From Planctomycetota bacterium (GTDB lineage Bacteria > Planctomycetota > Planctomycetia > Pirellulales > Pirellulaceae), in the NCBI GenBank assembly GCA_016872725.1, contig VGZC01000006.1:1-64000 (forward strand): a stretch of DNA of 64,000 nucleotides, in the 5' to 3' direction. Each line of letters begins with the position of its first letter. Within the stretch, counting starts at the first letter, position 1. Shown here piece by piece: positions 16,681 through 25,710 of the stretch. The position numbers were made by a program, and so were the translations under genes. Below the pieces are notes generated by a model. That model saw only the letters and a program-made list of their open reading frames with translations, did no database searches and was not told where the DNA came from.

Positions 16681-17685
16681 ATGAAGGAAGTGGGCATTGG
16701 CGTTGTGGGGTGCGGCTTCGTGGGTCGCGGCGCGCACATTCCGTCGATCGGGGCGATCGCCGGAGCGAAGCTGGTCGCGATCGCCGACGCCGACGCGAAG
16801 CGGCGCGAAAAGGCGGCCTCGAAGCACCAGGTCGACTCGGCCTACGACGACTACCAAAAACTCGTGAACGACCCGCGCGTCGACGCGGTCATCGTCGCCC
16901 TGCCGACTCCGTTGCACGTGCCCGCGTCGATCGCCGCGCTCGAAGCGGGCAAGCACGTGATTTGCGAAATGCCGCTCGCCCCGAGCCTCGACGAGGCCGA
17001 TCGGTTGCTCGAAGCCGCCGGAAAGGCGAGCGGTTTCCTGATGCCGAGCCTCACGTTTCGCTTCACTTCCAACTACGTCAAGACCCGCCGGATGATCGCC
17101 GAGGGCGCGATCGGAACGCCGACCGGCGTCTTGTACCGCGAGTTCATTCCGGCGACCGATCTCGCCGGGCAGTGGCCCGCGGGCGGGTGGATGTGGCAGG
17201 TCGATAAGAGCGGCGGGCCGCTGTTCACGTTGTCGGTCTGGTCGATCGACCTGATTCGATGGTTGTTCAACACCGAGATCACGAGCGTCGCGCCCGCCGT
17301 GAAATACACGCCGCTCGCCAAGACCGGCGGCACGCTCGGCTACGACGCGTACGTCACGCTGAGGCTCGCCAACGGCATGGTCGCGTGCCTGCAATACAGC
17401 GGTTCGGTCAATCACGCGTCCGCCAAGTCGAACCTCGAGGTCATCGGCGATTCGACGTGCATGATCAGCGCCGAGGACAACGACCGGGTGATCCTGTTCG
17501 GCGAATCTCCCGAGAAGACGATCTGGAACGTGAAGGAACAGGGCCCGAAGATGTGGGGCCATCAGCAACAGAACGAGTATTTCGTTCGATGCGTCCAGGA
17601 AGGCCGCGCGCCCGAGGTGCGTCCCGAGGACGGGCGCCGCGCGATGGAGATCGCCCTTCAAATCGCGCGGGCCACCGGAGATTAG
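16681..17685 (+). CDS. Cytosolic Gfo/Idh/MocA oxidoreductase of corrinoid operon
   Basis: 334 aa, strong SD (GAGGAAGGA). Unlike the two exported paralogues it has no signal sequence and begins straight with the NAD(P) fold (VGIGVVGCGFVGRGAH). The family signature position reads CEMPLAPSLDEADRLL, with Met replacing the Lys of the usual EKP motif. That Lys normally contacts cofactor and substrate, so the change may alter or abolish redox chemistry. It lies 90 bases after the corrinoid protein gene and 22 before an SDR gene. Its place in the operon suggests it acts on the demethylated product or helps the demethylation by oxidising a neighbouring hydroxyl; both are inferences. Confidence 0.88.
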   Translation: MKEVGIGVVGCGFVGRGAHIPSIGAIAGAKLVAIADADAKRREKAASKHQVDSAYDDYQKLVNDPRVDAVIVALPTPLHVPASIAALEAGKHVICEMPLAPSLDEADRLLEAAGKASGFLMPSLTFRFTSNYVKTRRMIAEGAIGTPTGVLYREFIPATDLAGQWPAGGWMWQVDKSGGPLFTLSVWSIDLIRWLFNTEITSVAPAVKYTPLAKTGGTLGYDAYVTLRLANGMVACLQYSGSVNHASAKSNLEVIGDSTCMISAEDNDRVILFGESPEKTIWNVKEQGPKMWGHQQQNEYFVRCVQEGRAPEVRPEDGRRAMEIALQIARATGD

Positions 17686-17707
17686 CCTAGCCGAAGGAAC
17701 CCGCCGA

Positions 17708-18526
17708 ATGTCCGAATCCACGCGATTGCTCGAAGGAAAAGTCGCGCTCGTCACCGGAGCGGGCCGCGGGCTGGGCCGCGCGTTCGCCGAGCGGCTCGCC
17801 GCGCTCGGATGCGCCGTCGGCGTGCACGGCATGCGGGAACAGGGGCCCGCCGAGTACGGCGAAGGCACGACGCTCACCGATACGGCCTGCCAGGTCGGGG
17901 AACAATTCCGGGTCCGCACTTGCCGCGTGCTCGGCGATCTGACGCAAAGCGATCAGGTGGATCGGGTCGTCGAGACGGTTCGGAAGGAACTCGGTCCGAT
18001 CGACATCCTCGTGCACAATGCGGGCGGCGACATCGCGGCGGCGGGAGGAAAGCCGAATCCGAACGACGCCGTCGGGATCAAGGAAGTCGACGTCCGGGCG
18101 GTCCTCGACCGCAACCTCATCAGCACGATCTTCGTCTGCCAACGGGCGGCACGCGGCATGATGGAACGCCGCGCCGGCCGGATCGTCACGATCAGCTCGA
18201 TCGAGGCGTTCCACGGAATTCCCACCAGCTCGATCTACTCGACCGCCAAGGCGGGTGTCGTGGCCTACACGCGGTGCCTCGCCGCCGAACTCCGCCCCTA
18301 CGACATTGCGGTCAACAGCATCGCTCCCGGCGAAACGCGGACCGGACGGTATATGGGAACGAGGAAGGTCGATGAACGGCGCATGGCGACCGAGGGAACG
18401 CTCGAACGGATCGGGCTTGTCGACGAGGTCGCCCGCGTGGTCGAGTTCTTCGCCGGCCCTCTCGGCGCATTCGTCACGGGCCAAGTCCTGCGCGTCGACG
18501 GAGGCGCTCAGATCTGGCCCGCGTGA
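17708..18526 (+). CDS. Short-chain dehydrogenase/reductase (SDR)
   Basis: 272 aa, SD AAGGA. Classical SDR layout: cofactor motif TGAGRGLGRAF (TGxxxGxG), HNAGGD for the NAG strand, catalytic Ser in TISSIEAFHG, YSTAKAG supplying Tyr-x-x-x-Lys, and the C-terminal GQVLRVDGGAQIWPA. A somewhat extended loop (KPNPNDAVGIKEVD) follows the NAG region, as in sugar- and polyol-acting SDRs. Last gene of the corrinoid operon, 22 bases after the oxidoreductase. It most likely oxidises or reduces a hydroxyl on the compound left after demethylation. A convergent gene ends 170 bases downstream and no clear terminator hairpin is visible between them. Confidence 0.92.
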   Translation: MSESTRLLEGKVALVTGAGRGLGRAFAERLAALGCAVGVHGMREQGPAEYGEGTTLTDTACQVGEQFRVRTCRVLGDLTQSDQVDRVVETVRKELGPIDILVHNAGGDIAAAGGKPNPNDAVGIKEVDVRAVLDRNLISTIFVCQRAARGMMERRAGRIVTISSIEAFHGIPTSSIYSTAKAGVVAYTRCLAAELRPYDIAVNSIAPGETRTGRYMGTRKVDERRMATEGTLERIGLVDEVARVVEFFAGPLGAFVTGQVLRVDGGAQIWPA

Positions 18527-18696
18527 TCGATTCCGGCCTTCCGTGCGAAATGACACGAACGGAGAAGAGCGGGGAAAAGAGGCCGTTTGGATGCGATCGA
18601 TCGACGGCGTGGCGCGCCGGTAATACGGTCGCGGGACGTCGAGCCGCCGAATGGCCGCCGCGCGATCATCGCTCGTCGGCGGCCGCTCGTGCCGCG

Positions 18697-21600
18697 CTAT
18701 TCGCCGGACGGACTCGATTCGAGCGTGACCGCCATCACGATGGGTGACGTCGCGTCGGGGCCTTTGACCAATTCGATGCGTTCGATGACCTCCCGTCGCC
18801 GGGGATTCACCGACAGGTATCGCACCTGTTGATTCCGCAGGGCGAACGCGAACTCGGACTTGGGGACATCGACGCGGCGGATATAGTCGGCGAAGTGCTC
18901 GCCGTTGATCAGCTCGTGGTCCTCGGTTTGTCCGTCCGCGTATCGAAGGCGGACGATCATGCTGACCGTTCCCCGTTCGCCAAACGGGAATCCCCACCCG
19001 CTCACGCCGCTCAGCATGTGGATCGCCTTGACCGGCATGTTGCATGCGAGCTCGACCCGTTCGGGCATGGCCCGCGATACCGCGCCGGACGGCCCGTGGA
19101 GCAGGATCGCATTGGGCACCGTACCCTCCTTGGGATCGATCAGTTGGAAAGGAACGTCCTGGAATCGCGTTGGTTCCCAAGATGGGAAGATCATCCGTTC
19201 GACCTCGGACTCGCGGCTGATGAACATCCCGCGCGCGCTGGTGATCGTGGCGGCGCGGCGGAGATCGAGGGGCACATACTTGCCTCGCGCGGCGAGGAAT
19301 TCGAGCAGATCGGCGACCTCCGCGCGGCTCATCTGTTTTTCGAAACCCTCGGGCATCAGAGACTTCGACGACGCGATCGTCTGTTCGACGTCTTCGCGCA
19401 GCACGGTCTTGCGGACCCCTTCCGCGTCGAACAGTTCGAGCGCCGTCTTGGATTCGGAGGCGAGCAATCCGGTCAGGACGATTCCATCGGTCGTGGTAAT
19501 GGTGTAGACACGGTAGTTGCCTTCGACGCTGCGATTGGGATCGAGCACGTTGGTAAGCAGTTCCTGTTTCGGGTGGACGGACATGCCCGTAAGATCGGGT
19601 CCGACCCGAGTCCCTTCGCCGTTGTGCGAATGGCACTTCGCGCAGTGTTTTTGAAACACGGTCTTTCCGGCCTTCGCATCGCCGGACTCTTGGGCGACGG
19701 AAAGCCATTCGGCGAGCACGGCGGCCCGATCGGCGCTCGGCAGCGCGCCGCCCCGTTCGAGCATGGCGGCGGCACGGCGGCGCAAGTCCCCGTTGGGATG
19801 CGCGCGCAGGGCCTGTTTCTGGTCGAGCGAGAGATCGGCGAGCTGGAACGCGCCCGATTCGACGCCGTCGAAGAGCGCGGACGTCCAGTCCGGACGGCTG
19901 AGCAGCATGGCGACGGCCGCGGCCCGCAACTCGGGAGTCAGGCTCGGCGCCTTCTCGACCATCACGGTTCCGATTTCCTTCGCATCGCTCCGCACCAACG
20001 CGCGCAGCAGGCCGATTCCCACGGCGGGCGGCATGCGGGGTTGGACGAGTTCGACGAGCGCGCGGAGGGCGTTCGCGTCCTCGCCGACGATCGCGACGTA
20101 TTCCTCGGCGGCCGTTCGCCGCTCCGATTCGCTCGACCCGCCATCGGCGACGCGGGCGAGCAGTTCGGACTGGATCTGGGCGATATGCGCGCGCATGCGT
20201 TCGCTCCCCCATCGCGTGGCGAGCCGGACGAGGCCGCCGCGTCCGCCGGCGGGAATCCGTCCGAGGAGCTTTTCCAGACCGGCGTCCAATTCGGCCGTCA
20301 TGCGGACGGGCTTGCCGTCGGGCCATCCGTTCGCGACGCCCGCGACACCGGCCTCGATCAGGACCGGGGGCGCGTCGGCGAGTCCAAGCAGCACGGCCGG
20401 TTCGAAATCGCCCCGCGCGGCGTGTTCGGCGACCACCCGCACCCGCTCCACCCACGCCGGCGCCGATTCGCCCACGCCCGACAAGGATGACATGAACATG
20501 TCACTATGCTTCGCCGCCGCGATCGTCGCCGCGTCGGAGATCCACGGGTCGGCGGCGAACGCCGGATCGCGGATCGCCGACACGAGGCCGCGTCCCGCCG
20601 ACTCGGTGCGCGGAAGATCGGCGAGCGCGAGGAGCGCGGCGAGACGGACCTGCGAATCGGGATCTTCGAGCAATCGGGCGGCGATCAGACGGTCCGCGCT
20701 CTCCCCGATCGGAGGCAGGACCTGGATCGCGTTCCGCCGGACGCCCGCCGACGGATGGGTCAGCGCCGCGAACACGGCCGCGTTCGCCTCGGCATGCGCC
20801 CCGTCGAGCAACCCGAGTCCGCGGAGCGATCCGAGCGCGTGGATGGCGCCGACGTTGAGCCCGATCGGATCGGTCGAGCGGTCCGCGATCCGCTCGATCA
20901 GTTCCGGAGCGATCGACGCGTCACCCCGCTCGACGATCAGCCGCTGGGCATGCTTGCGCCACAACATCGTGGGGTGCCGGAGCGCGTCGACGAGCCGGTC
21001 CGGATCGGCGCCGGCGAGCGACATCGGCGCGGACGCCGGAGCGGCGTCGTACACGACCCGGTAGATCCGCCCGTGTTTCTTATCCCGCAGTTCGGATTCG
21101 TACGCGTTTCCCTTCCCCGTTTCAAACCCGATCGGCGTCGGATTGTGCTGGATGATGAAGTTGTACCAGTCGATGATCCAGACATGGCCGTCCGGTCCGA
21201 CTTCGGCCATGATCGGCGCGCTCCATTCGTCCTCGCTCGCGAAAAGATTGAAGGGGCTCGTCGAACGGTAATCGGCGCCGCTGCCCGACAGGACGAACGT
21301 CCCCGTGAGGTGGCCGGTCGGACCATTGACGAACGCCGTTCGGTTCCAGAACTCGCGGGGATAGGTCCTCGCCGTGTAGATCGCGTGCCCCGCGCCCGCC
21401 GTATAGCCGCCGAATTGGTCGACCTGCCGCACATTCCCGGTGATCGGCCGGAACCGGAACGTGTCGGCGATCGTGCCGAGCATCAGAGCCTTCGTCCAGC
21501 CCCGCACCGATTCGTAATAGCGGTTCGGAATCGGCATATAGACGCTCGGATTCCGGTTCGCGGTCGAGCCGAAGACGATCCCCTCCTCGCTGATCCCCAG

Positions 21601-23130
21601 TCCCCACGTGTTGTTGTTCGTCGATCGGATGAACTCGACCTGGCTCCCGTCGGGCCGGAAACGGAAGAAACCGTTTCGAAAGGCGTCGCCGGCCTTCCCG
21701 TGCACGGTGGGCGCGCTCTCGTTATAGCCCTGCATGGCCCAAATCCAGTTATCGAGCCCGTATTGGAAATTGCTCACGCCGCCGTGCGTATCTCCCATCC
21801 CCCATCCCGAGAAGAGGACGCGCGACGTATCGGCGCGGTCGTCGCCGTTGGTGTCCTTCAGATAAAGGGTCTCCGTACCCGCCTGGACGATCGCCCCTCC
21901 GCGATGGAAGGCGATCGCCGTCGGAATGCTCAGATTCTCCGCGAACACCGTGAACCGGTCGGCCTTGCCGTCCGCGTCGGTATCCTCGCAAATGCGGACG
22001 CGATCGCGGCCCTTGCCGTTGGGCTTGAGCTCGTTGGGATAGTCGATCGATTCGGCGACCCAAAGACGGCCTCGTTCGTCCCAGGCCATGGCGATCGGTT
22101 TCCCTCCGATGTCCGGTTCGCTCGCGAACAGCTCGACATGGAAACCGACGGGCACCACCGCATGCCGCAACGATTCCTCGGGCGGCATCGGTTTCTGCAT
22201 GCGTCGTTGGGATTCGCCTTGTTCGCCCCAACGATCGCCCCTCGTGTAGTTGGGAATCCTCGCCCCGACATCGACGAACTCGAATGGCTTGCGTTTCGGG
22301 TCGAGGGGATTCATTTCGAGGACGAAGGGTCCCGGGTCGGACCGGTAGGGGGGCACGACGGCAAGATCGTCGCGCGCGACCCATCGGATTCCCCGTTCGA
22401 TGAGGTTATGGAATCCGGGATGCCCCCAGGTGCGGGCGTCGTGCCCCCAAGCCGTATAAAAAACGCGGCCCCGCCCATGCGTGCGAACCCACGTCCATGG
22501 TTCCCGCTGGTCACCCTCGACGCGGTATTCGAGTACGATGCGATCTTGCGCGTTGTGCTGGTGATGCACGTATGTCTCGTCCCAGCTCTCGAACCCTTCG
22601 AATCCGTTCAGGATCGGGTGGTCGGCTTCGGCGCGCGTCGCGCGGAACACGCCCGTTCCGTGGCGGAGGAACTGTGCGCCCGCCAGCGCCACGAGCCCAC
22701 GGGAGTTGCGAAAGCAGTACGAAGCGCAATGCAGGGGCACATAGCCTCCGCCCTCGGCGACGTAATCGAGCACGGCCTGGGCCTGGGAATCCTCGATCGA
22801 ATCGATGTTGGCATAGACGACGAGCGCCTTGAATTCGCGGAGCCGATCCGGGCGAAGGTCCGTCAACTGATCGGTGTACTCCATCCGTATTCCGCGCGCC
22901 GCCAGAATCGGCTGGAGCTGGTCGAATCGTTGCCGCGGCTGATGATGGCCCGCGTCGCCAAGGAAGAGCACGCGCCTGGGCACGGCTTGGGCCGGAGAGG
23001 GACCGTTCGCGTCCTGTCCGCGACATGGGGTCCCCCAACACGTTCGCCACATCGCGATCGCCAGCACGAGCGCGAAGCGAACCGAGTGATTCGAGGCCCA
23101 TGTGTGACGCATGTTTCGAATCCAATTCAT
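18697..23130 (-). CDS. ThuA/PVC-type dehydrogenase/HEAT/cytochrome c giant protein
   Basis: About 1477 aa from the first ATG (23130); a TTG at 23142 or ATG at 23112 are alternatives. Signal-like segment (RFALVLAIAMW), then: ~55-275, a ThuA-like glutamine-amidotransferase-fold domain (RVLFLGDAGHHQ; YVPLHCASYCF; FYTAWGHDARTW); ~320-690, PVC dehydrogenase propeller (GFHVELFASEPDI; RLWVAESIDYPNE); ~700-1080, HEAT repeats; ~1110-1250, cytochrome c domain with CAKCH (19630-19644) and a later Met ligand candidate; the last ~180 residues resemble an NPCBM/discoidin-type beta-sandwich. ThuA domains are linked to disaccharide (trehalose) use. It is a second, longer relative of the protein at 3518-6781 with extra domains at both ends. 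It is probably exported, oxidises a sugar-like substrate and passes electrons to its heme. Confidence 0.9.
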   Translation of the reverse strand: MNWIRNMRHTWASNHSVRFALVLAIAMWRTCWGTPCRGQDANGPSPAQAVPRRVLFLGDAGHHQPRQRFDQLQPILAARGIRMEYTDQLTDLRPDRLREFKALVVYANIDSIEDSQAQAVLDYVAEGGGYVPLHCASYCFRNSRGLVALAGAQFLRHGTGVFRATRAEADHPILNGFEGFESWDETYVHHQHNAQDRIVLEYRVEGDQREPWTWVRTHGRGRVFYTAWGHDARTWGHPGFHNLIERGIRWVARDDLAVVPPYRSDPGPFVLEMNPLDPKRKPFEFVDVGARIPNYTRGDRWGEQGESQRRMQKPMPPEESLRHAVVPVGFHVELFASEPDIGGKPIAMAWDERGRLWVAESIDYPNELKPNGKGRDRVRICEDTDADGKADRFTVFAENLSIPTAIAFHRGGAIVQAGTETLYLKDTNGDDRADTSRVLFSGWGMGDTHGGVSNFQYGLDNWIWAMQGYNESAPTVHGKAGDAFRNGFFRFRPDGSQVEFIRSTNNNTWGLGISEEGIVFGSTANRNPSVYMPIPNRYYESVRGWTKALMLGTIADTFRFRPITGNVRQVDQFGGYTAGAGHAIYTARTYPREFWNRTAFVNGPTGHLTGTFVLSGSGADYRSTSPFNLFASEDEWSAPIMAEVGPDGHVWIIDWYNFIIQHNPTPIGFETGKGNAYESELRDKKHGRIYRVVYDAAPASAPMSLAGADPDRLVDALRHPTMLWRKHAQRLIVERGDASIAPELIERIADRSTDPIGLNVGAIHALGSLRGLGLLDGAHAEANAAVFAALTHPSAGVRRNAIQVLPPIGESADRLIAARLLEDPDSQVRLAALLALADLPRTESAGRGLVSAIRDPAFAADPWISDAATIAAAKHSDMFMSSLSGVGESAPAWVERVRVVAEHAARGDFEPAVLLGLADAPPVLIEAGVAGVANGWPDGKPVRMTAELDAGLEKLLGRIPAGGRGGLVRLATRWGSERMRAHIAQIQSELLARVADGGSSESERRTAAEEYVAIVGEDANALRALVELVQPRMPPAVGIGLLRALVRSDAKEIGTVMVEKAPSLTPELRAAAVAMLLSRPDWTSALFDGVESGAFQLADLSLDQKQALRAHPNGDLRRRAAAMLERGGALPSADRAAVLAEWLSVAQESGDAKAGKTVFQKHCAKCHSHNGEGTRVGPDLTGMSVHPKQELLTNVLDPNRSVEGNYRVYTITTTDGIVLTGLLASESKTALELFDAEGVRKTVLREDVEQTIASSKSLMPEGFEKQMSRAEVADLLEFLAARGKYVPLDLRRAATITSARGMFISRESEVERMIFPSWEPTRFQDVPFQLIDPKEGTVPNAILLHGPSGAVSRAMPERVELACNMPVKAIHMLSGVSGWGFPFGERGTVSMIVRLRYADGQTEDHELINGEHFADYIRRVDVPKSEFAFALRNQQVRYLSVNPRRREVIERIELVKGPDATSPIVMAVTLESSPSGE

Positions 23131-23285
23131 GGTGCGTGGCAACCGACGGCCGGTTCGCGCTGCCGGGGAGACGAGCCGATTGTCGTTCGGAAACCGCGAA
23201 ATCCGCCGTCACCAAGTCGCCATTATAGCGACCGCGCGGCGTACCGCGACCGTCCGCTCGGCCCTCGCGCGGCCCCACGAGCGGA

Positions 23286-23684
23286 TCACGAAGGAAGACC
23301 ACCCGTCGTGAGCGCCCTGGCCAGGAACATGCCGAACGCGACGCACGCAAGGCCCGCGACGTTCTGGCCGATCAGGTTCGCCATCGCGAACCCGGTGTGG
23401 CCGCGCTGGAGCATGTGGACCGATTCGAACGCGAGGGTCGAGAACGTCGTGAATGCCCCGAGGAACCCGGTGAGGATGACGAGCCGAGCTTGGGGGTGGA
23501 TCCAGGACCGGTATTCGGCGACGTGCCAGATCAAACCGAAGAGGAAGCAGCCGAGTAGATTCACGACGATCGTGCCCAGCGGATGCCTGGGCCCGACGAT
23601 GCGGATCGCCGCGAGATTGGTCGCGTGACGCAACAAGGTGCCGGCCGCCCCGGCCGCCGCGAGCCATATCCAAATCCGAATCAT
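23286..23684 (-). CDS. crcB: Fluoride ion channel CrcB/FluC
   Basis: 132 aa, the normal length for a FluC subunit, with four hydrophobic helices. Signature features: GTLLRH in helix 1, GTIVVNLLGCFLFG in helix 2 (the conserved Asn of the pore), and TGFLGAFTTFSTLAFE in helix 3 (the Phe-box and central Na site region). FluC dimers export toxic fluoride across the membrane. I checked the leader on the minus strand for a fluoride riboswitch and could not recognise one. The next gene downstream on this strand is the ThuA/PVC giant, 155 bases on; a functional link is unlikely. A much longer open frame extends upstream but is only high-GC read-through. Confidence 0.9.
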   Translation of the reverse strand: MIRIWIWLAAAGAAGTLLRHATNLAAIRIVGPRHPLGTIVVNLLGCFLFGLIWHVAEYRSWIHPQARLVILTGFLGAFTTFSTLAFESVHMLQRGHTGFAMANLIGQNVAGLACVAFGMFLARALTTGGLPS

Positions 23685-23972
23685 GTGGGACACGCAATCC
23701 CTTCGGGGCGTTCGGGGGCACCCAAACCCAAAACGTCTTGACGCGCAAGGCGCCGTCGAGCTCCAACGACGGTCCGATCCTTCGCACCCGCAAGTCGTCC
23801 CCAAGGGCGTCTCAAGATCCGCAAAGGCGGCGCGCGGGTGCTTCGGTCCGCAACGTATCGCTCGGCGCCGCCCCTGTCCAGCCTCCGCCCGGTTCGTGAA
23901 ACGCAAGATCTGCCTTCGCGCGCGGGCGCTCGGCGCGAGACGTTTCGGGACGGCGCCCCCCTCGCCTCCGCA

Positions 23973-23994
23973 TCGCGAGCCTTGCGGCTCGCGA
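23973..23994. repeat. Perfect 9-bp stem-loop inverted repeat
   Basis: TCGCGAGCC and GGCTCGCGA pair perfectly around a 4-base TTGC loop. There is no U-tract on either side, so an intrinsic terminator is doubtful. It could be a protein site or an RNA hairpin in a long leader. Confidence 0.5.
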
Positions 23995-24103
23995 CGCTCG
24001 GCTCCGGGTTTCACGAAAGGCCGCGCGCGGCCGCCCGAATGGCGATTGGAAACCGTGGGTTCCGTCGTCAATTGACGCAATAACGGCGTTGCAATAGCGC
24101 CGA

Positions 24104-24109
24104 TATAAT
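24104..24109 (+). promoter_or_regulatory. Perfect -10 box (TATAAT) upstream of cca
   Basis: TATAAT is an exact consensus hexamer in an otherwise GC-rich region, about 104 bases before the start at 24213. No good -35 sits at 16-18 bases; a TTGACG at 24072-24077 is too far (26-base spacer) and forms half of the palindrome at 24066-24077, which could be an activator or repressor site. Confidence 0.35.
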
Positions 24110-24212
24110 GGGAGCGCGTACGAATCGCGCGGCGAGGCGGCCGAACGGGTCGCTCGTGGATTCCCGCCCGCGCGCCGGCTCGGCGGTTTCGAGGCAACAA
24201 CGGGTTCTCGTC

Positions 24213-25556
24213 ATGGTGCTGACTCCTCGAGCGTTCGCGACCGATGTCGTGAGCCGGCTGCGGCGCGCGGGGTTCGAGGCGTATTGGGCGGGCGGCTGTG
24301 TCCGCGACGAGCAGATGGGTCTCGAACCCAAGGACTTCGATGTCGCGACGAGCGCTCGGCCGGAAGAGGTGCGCGAGGTCTTCGGCGCGTCGCGCACGCT
24401 TCCGATCGGCGCCGCCTTCGGCGTCGTCATCGTCATGGGGCCGAAGTCGGCCGGCGCGATCGAGGTCGCGACGTTCCGGCGCGATCTCTCCTATTCCGAT
24501 GGCCGAAGGCCGGACGCCGTCGCGTATTGTTCGGCCGCCGAGGACGCCGCGCGGAGGGATTTCACCATCAATGGGCTGTTCTTCGATCCGCTCGCCGGTC
24601 GCGTACTCGACTATGTCGGCGGAATCGACGATATCCGGCGTCAAATCATCCGAGCCATCGGCGATCCGCACGAGCGCATCGCCGAGGACAAACTGCGCAT
24701 GCTGCGCGGCGTGCGGTTCACCAGCCGATTCGAATTCTCGCTCGATCCCGCGTGCTTCGACGCGATTCGCGCGCACGCGCGCGAGATCGGGCAGGTCAGT
24801 ATCGAGCGGATTGTCGGCGAGCTGAGACAGATGCTGGCGCATCGCCACCGCTCCCGCGCGGCGAGGCTCCTTGTCGCGTGCGGCCTCCTTCAGGAAGTCC
24901 TGCCCGAGTGCCGAGCCGACTATGACTGGGAGGCGGGCGACGAACCGCCGCGCGGCGCCTGGGATCGGACACTCCGGATGTTCGATCGGCTCGGTCAACA
25001 GCCCGATGGCATCACGGCGCTCGCCTTGCTCATTCGCCCATGGTACGACTCCGCAGGCCGCGATCCGGCGTCGATCGGCGAGCTCGCCCGCCGCTTGCGG
25101 CTCAGCACCATCGAGTCGACTCGGCTCAGCCACCTCCTCACGCGGGAGCCGCTCGTTCGAACCGCGCGAGGCGCACCGTGGCCCGTCGTCCAGCGCGTGC
25201 TGGCTCGACCCGATCGCGACCGATTGCTGGAATGCGCGCGGATCATCGCCGAAGTCGAGGATACCGGTCGGGACGACGTCGCCTTCTGCCGGACGAAGAC
25301 ATCCGGCCCTGAAACGGAGTGGAACCCTCCGCCGCTCGTTTCCGGCAACGATCTCAAATCGCTTGGAATCCGGCCCGGCCCTGCGATCGGCCGGATCCTC
25401 GACGCGATCCGCGACGCGCAGCTCGACGGACGACTCGCCACCCGCGACGGGGCCCTCGCGTTCGCTCGTGAACAGGGGCGATCCGAGTCCTGCGGCCACG
25501 ATCGGCGAACAGGAAATTCAGACACCCGGTTAGGGCCCAAGGCGGCGGACGGTTAA
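24213..25556 (+). CDS. cca: CCA tRNA nucleotidyltransferase / poly(A) polymerase family
   Basis: 447 aa from the ATG at 24213, chosen because the conserved fold begins 12 residues later. Class II nucleotidyltransferase signature: YWAGGCVRDEQMG, then DFDVAT with the metal-binding Asp pair, the ARRDFTINGLFFDP segment, and the RNA-binding head with RIAEDKLRMLRGVRFTSRF and IGQVSIERIVGEL. The enzyme adds or repairs the 3' CCA end of tRNA; poly(A) polymerase is the close alternative and cannot be excluded from sequence alone. The C-terminal half is less conserved, ending in LVSGNDLKSLGIRPGPAIGR, the usual C-terminal helical segment of bacterial CCA enzymes. The last ~30 residues look like an unconserved tail. 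Confidence 0.88.
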   Translation: MVLTPRAFATDVVSRLRRAGFEAYWAGGCVRDEQMGLEPKDFDVATSARPEEVREVFGASRTLPIGAAFGVVIVMGPKSAGAIEVATFRRDLSYSDGRRPDAVAYCSAAEDAARRDFTINGLFFDPLAGRVLDYVGGIDDIRRQIIRAIGDPHERIAEDKLRMLRGVRFTSRFEFSLDPACFDAIRAHAREIGQVSIERIVGELRQMLAHRHRSRAARLLVACGLLQEVLPECRADYDWEAGDEPPRGAWDRTLRMFDRLGQQPDGITALALLIRPWYDSAGRDPASIGELARRLRLSTIESTRLSHLLTREPLVRTARGAPWPVVQRVLARPDRDRLLECARIIAEVEDTGRDDVAFCRTKTSGPETEWNPPPLVSGNDLKSLGIRPGPAIGRILDAIRDAQLDGRLATRDGALAFAREQGRSESCGHDRRTGNSDTRLGPKAADG

Positions 25557-25692
25557 TCGCCGGGAGCCTTGAGGCTTCCGGCCGAGGATGGTGTACTCCT
25601 CGGACATCGGATCGCGGCCGCACGACCTCCGCTACCCGCGCTGGCGCCGAGGCAGGGCCGTTGCTCGCCGAGTTGATCGTGATTTTGAACAA

Positions 25693-25701
25693 GGGGGGGG
25701 G
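25693..25701 (+). repeat. G9 homopolymer before a start codon
   Basis: Nine consecutive G bases end 9 bases before the ATG at 25711, the place of the Shine-Dalgarno sequence. The run can itself pair with the anti-SD. It is a slippage-prone tract, so translation of the downstream membrane protein could vary between cells. Confidence 0.7.
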
Positions 25702-25710
25702 TTCGCAAGA

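Larger units (their letters stand above)
23685..24212. other. 528-base divergent intergenic region
   Basis: Between crcB (minus) and the CCA-adding enzyme (plus). It holds a perfect inverted repeat at 23973-23994 (TCGCGAGCC, loop TTGC, GGCTCGCGA), a 12-base palindrome CGTCAATTGACG at 24066-24077 and a TATAAT box at 24104-24109. No gene, tRNA or known riboswitch was recognised; the open frames crossing it have no family features. Confidence 0.55.

Noticed and set aside
18527-18696. Terminator between the SDR and ThuA/PVC genes
   Set aside because: No stable hairpin followed by a T-tract was found on either strand.
23685-23790. Fluoride riboswitch upstream of crcB
   Set aside because: The minus-strand leader lacks the recognisable conserved pseudoknot elements of the crcB motif.
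23685-25499. Long minus-strand open frame opposite cca
   Set aside because: Its only recognisable part is crcB at the 3' end; the remainder is the antisense of the CCA enzyme, typical of high-GC DNA.
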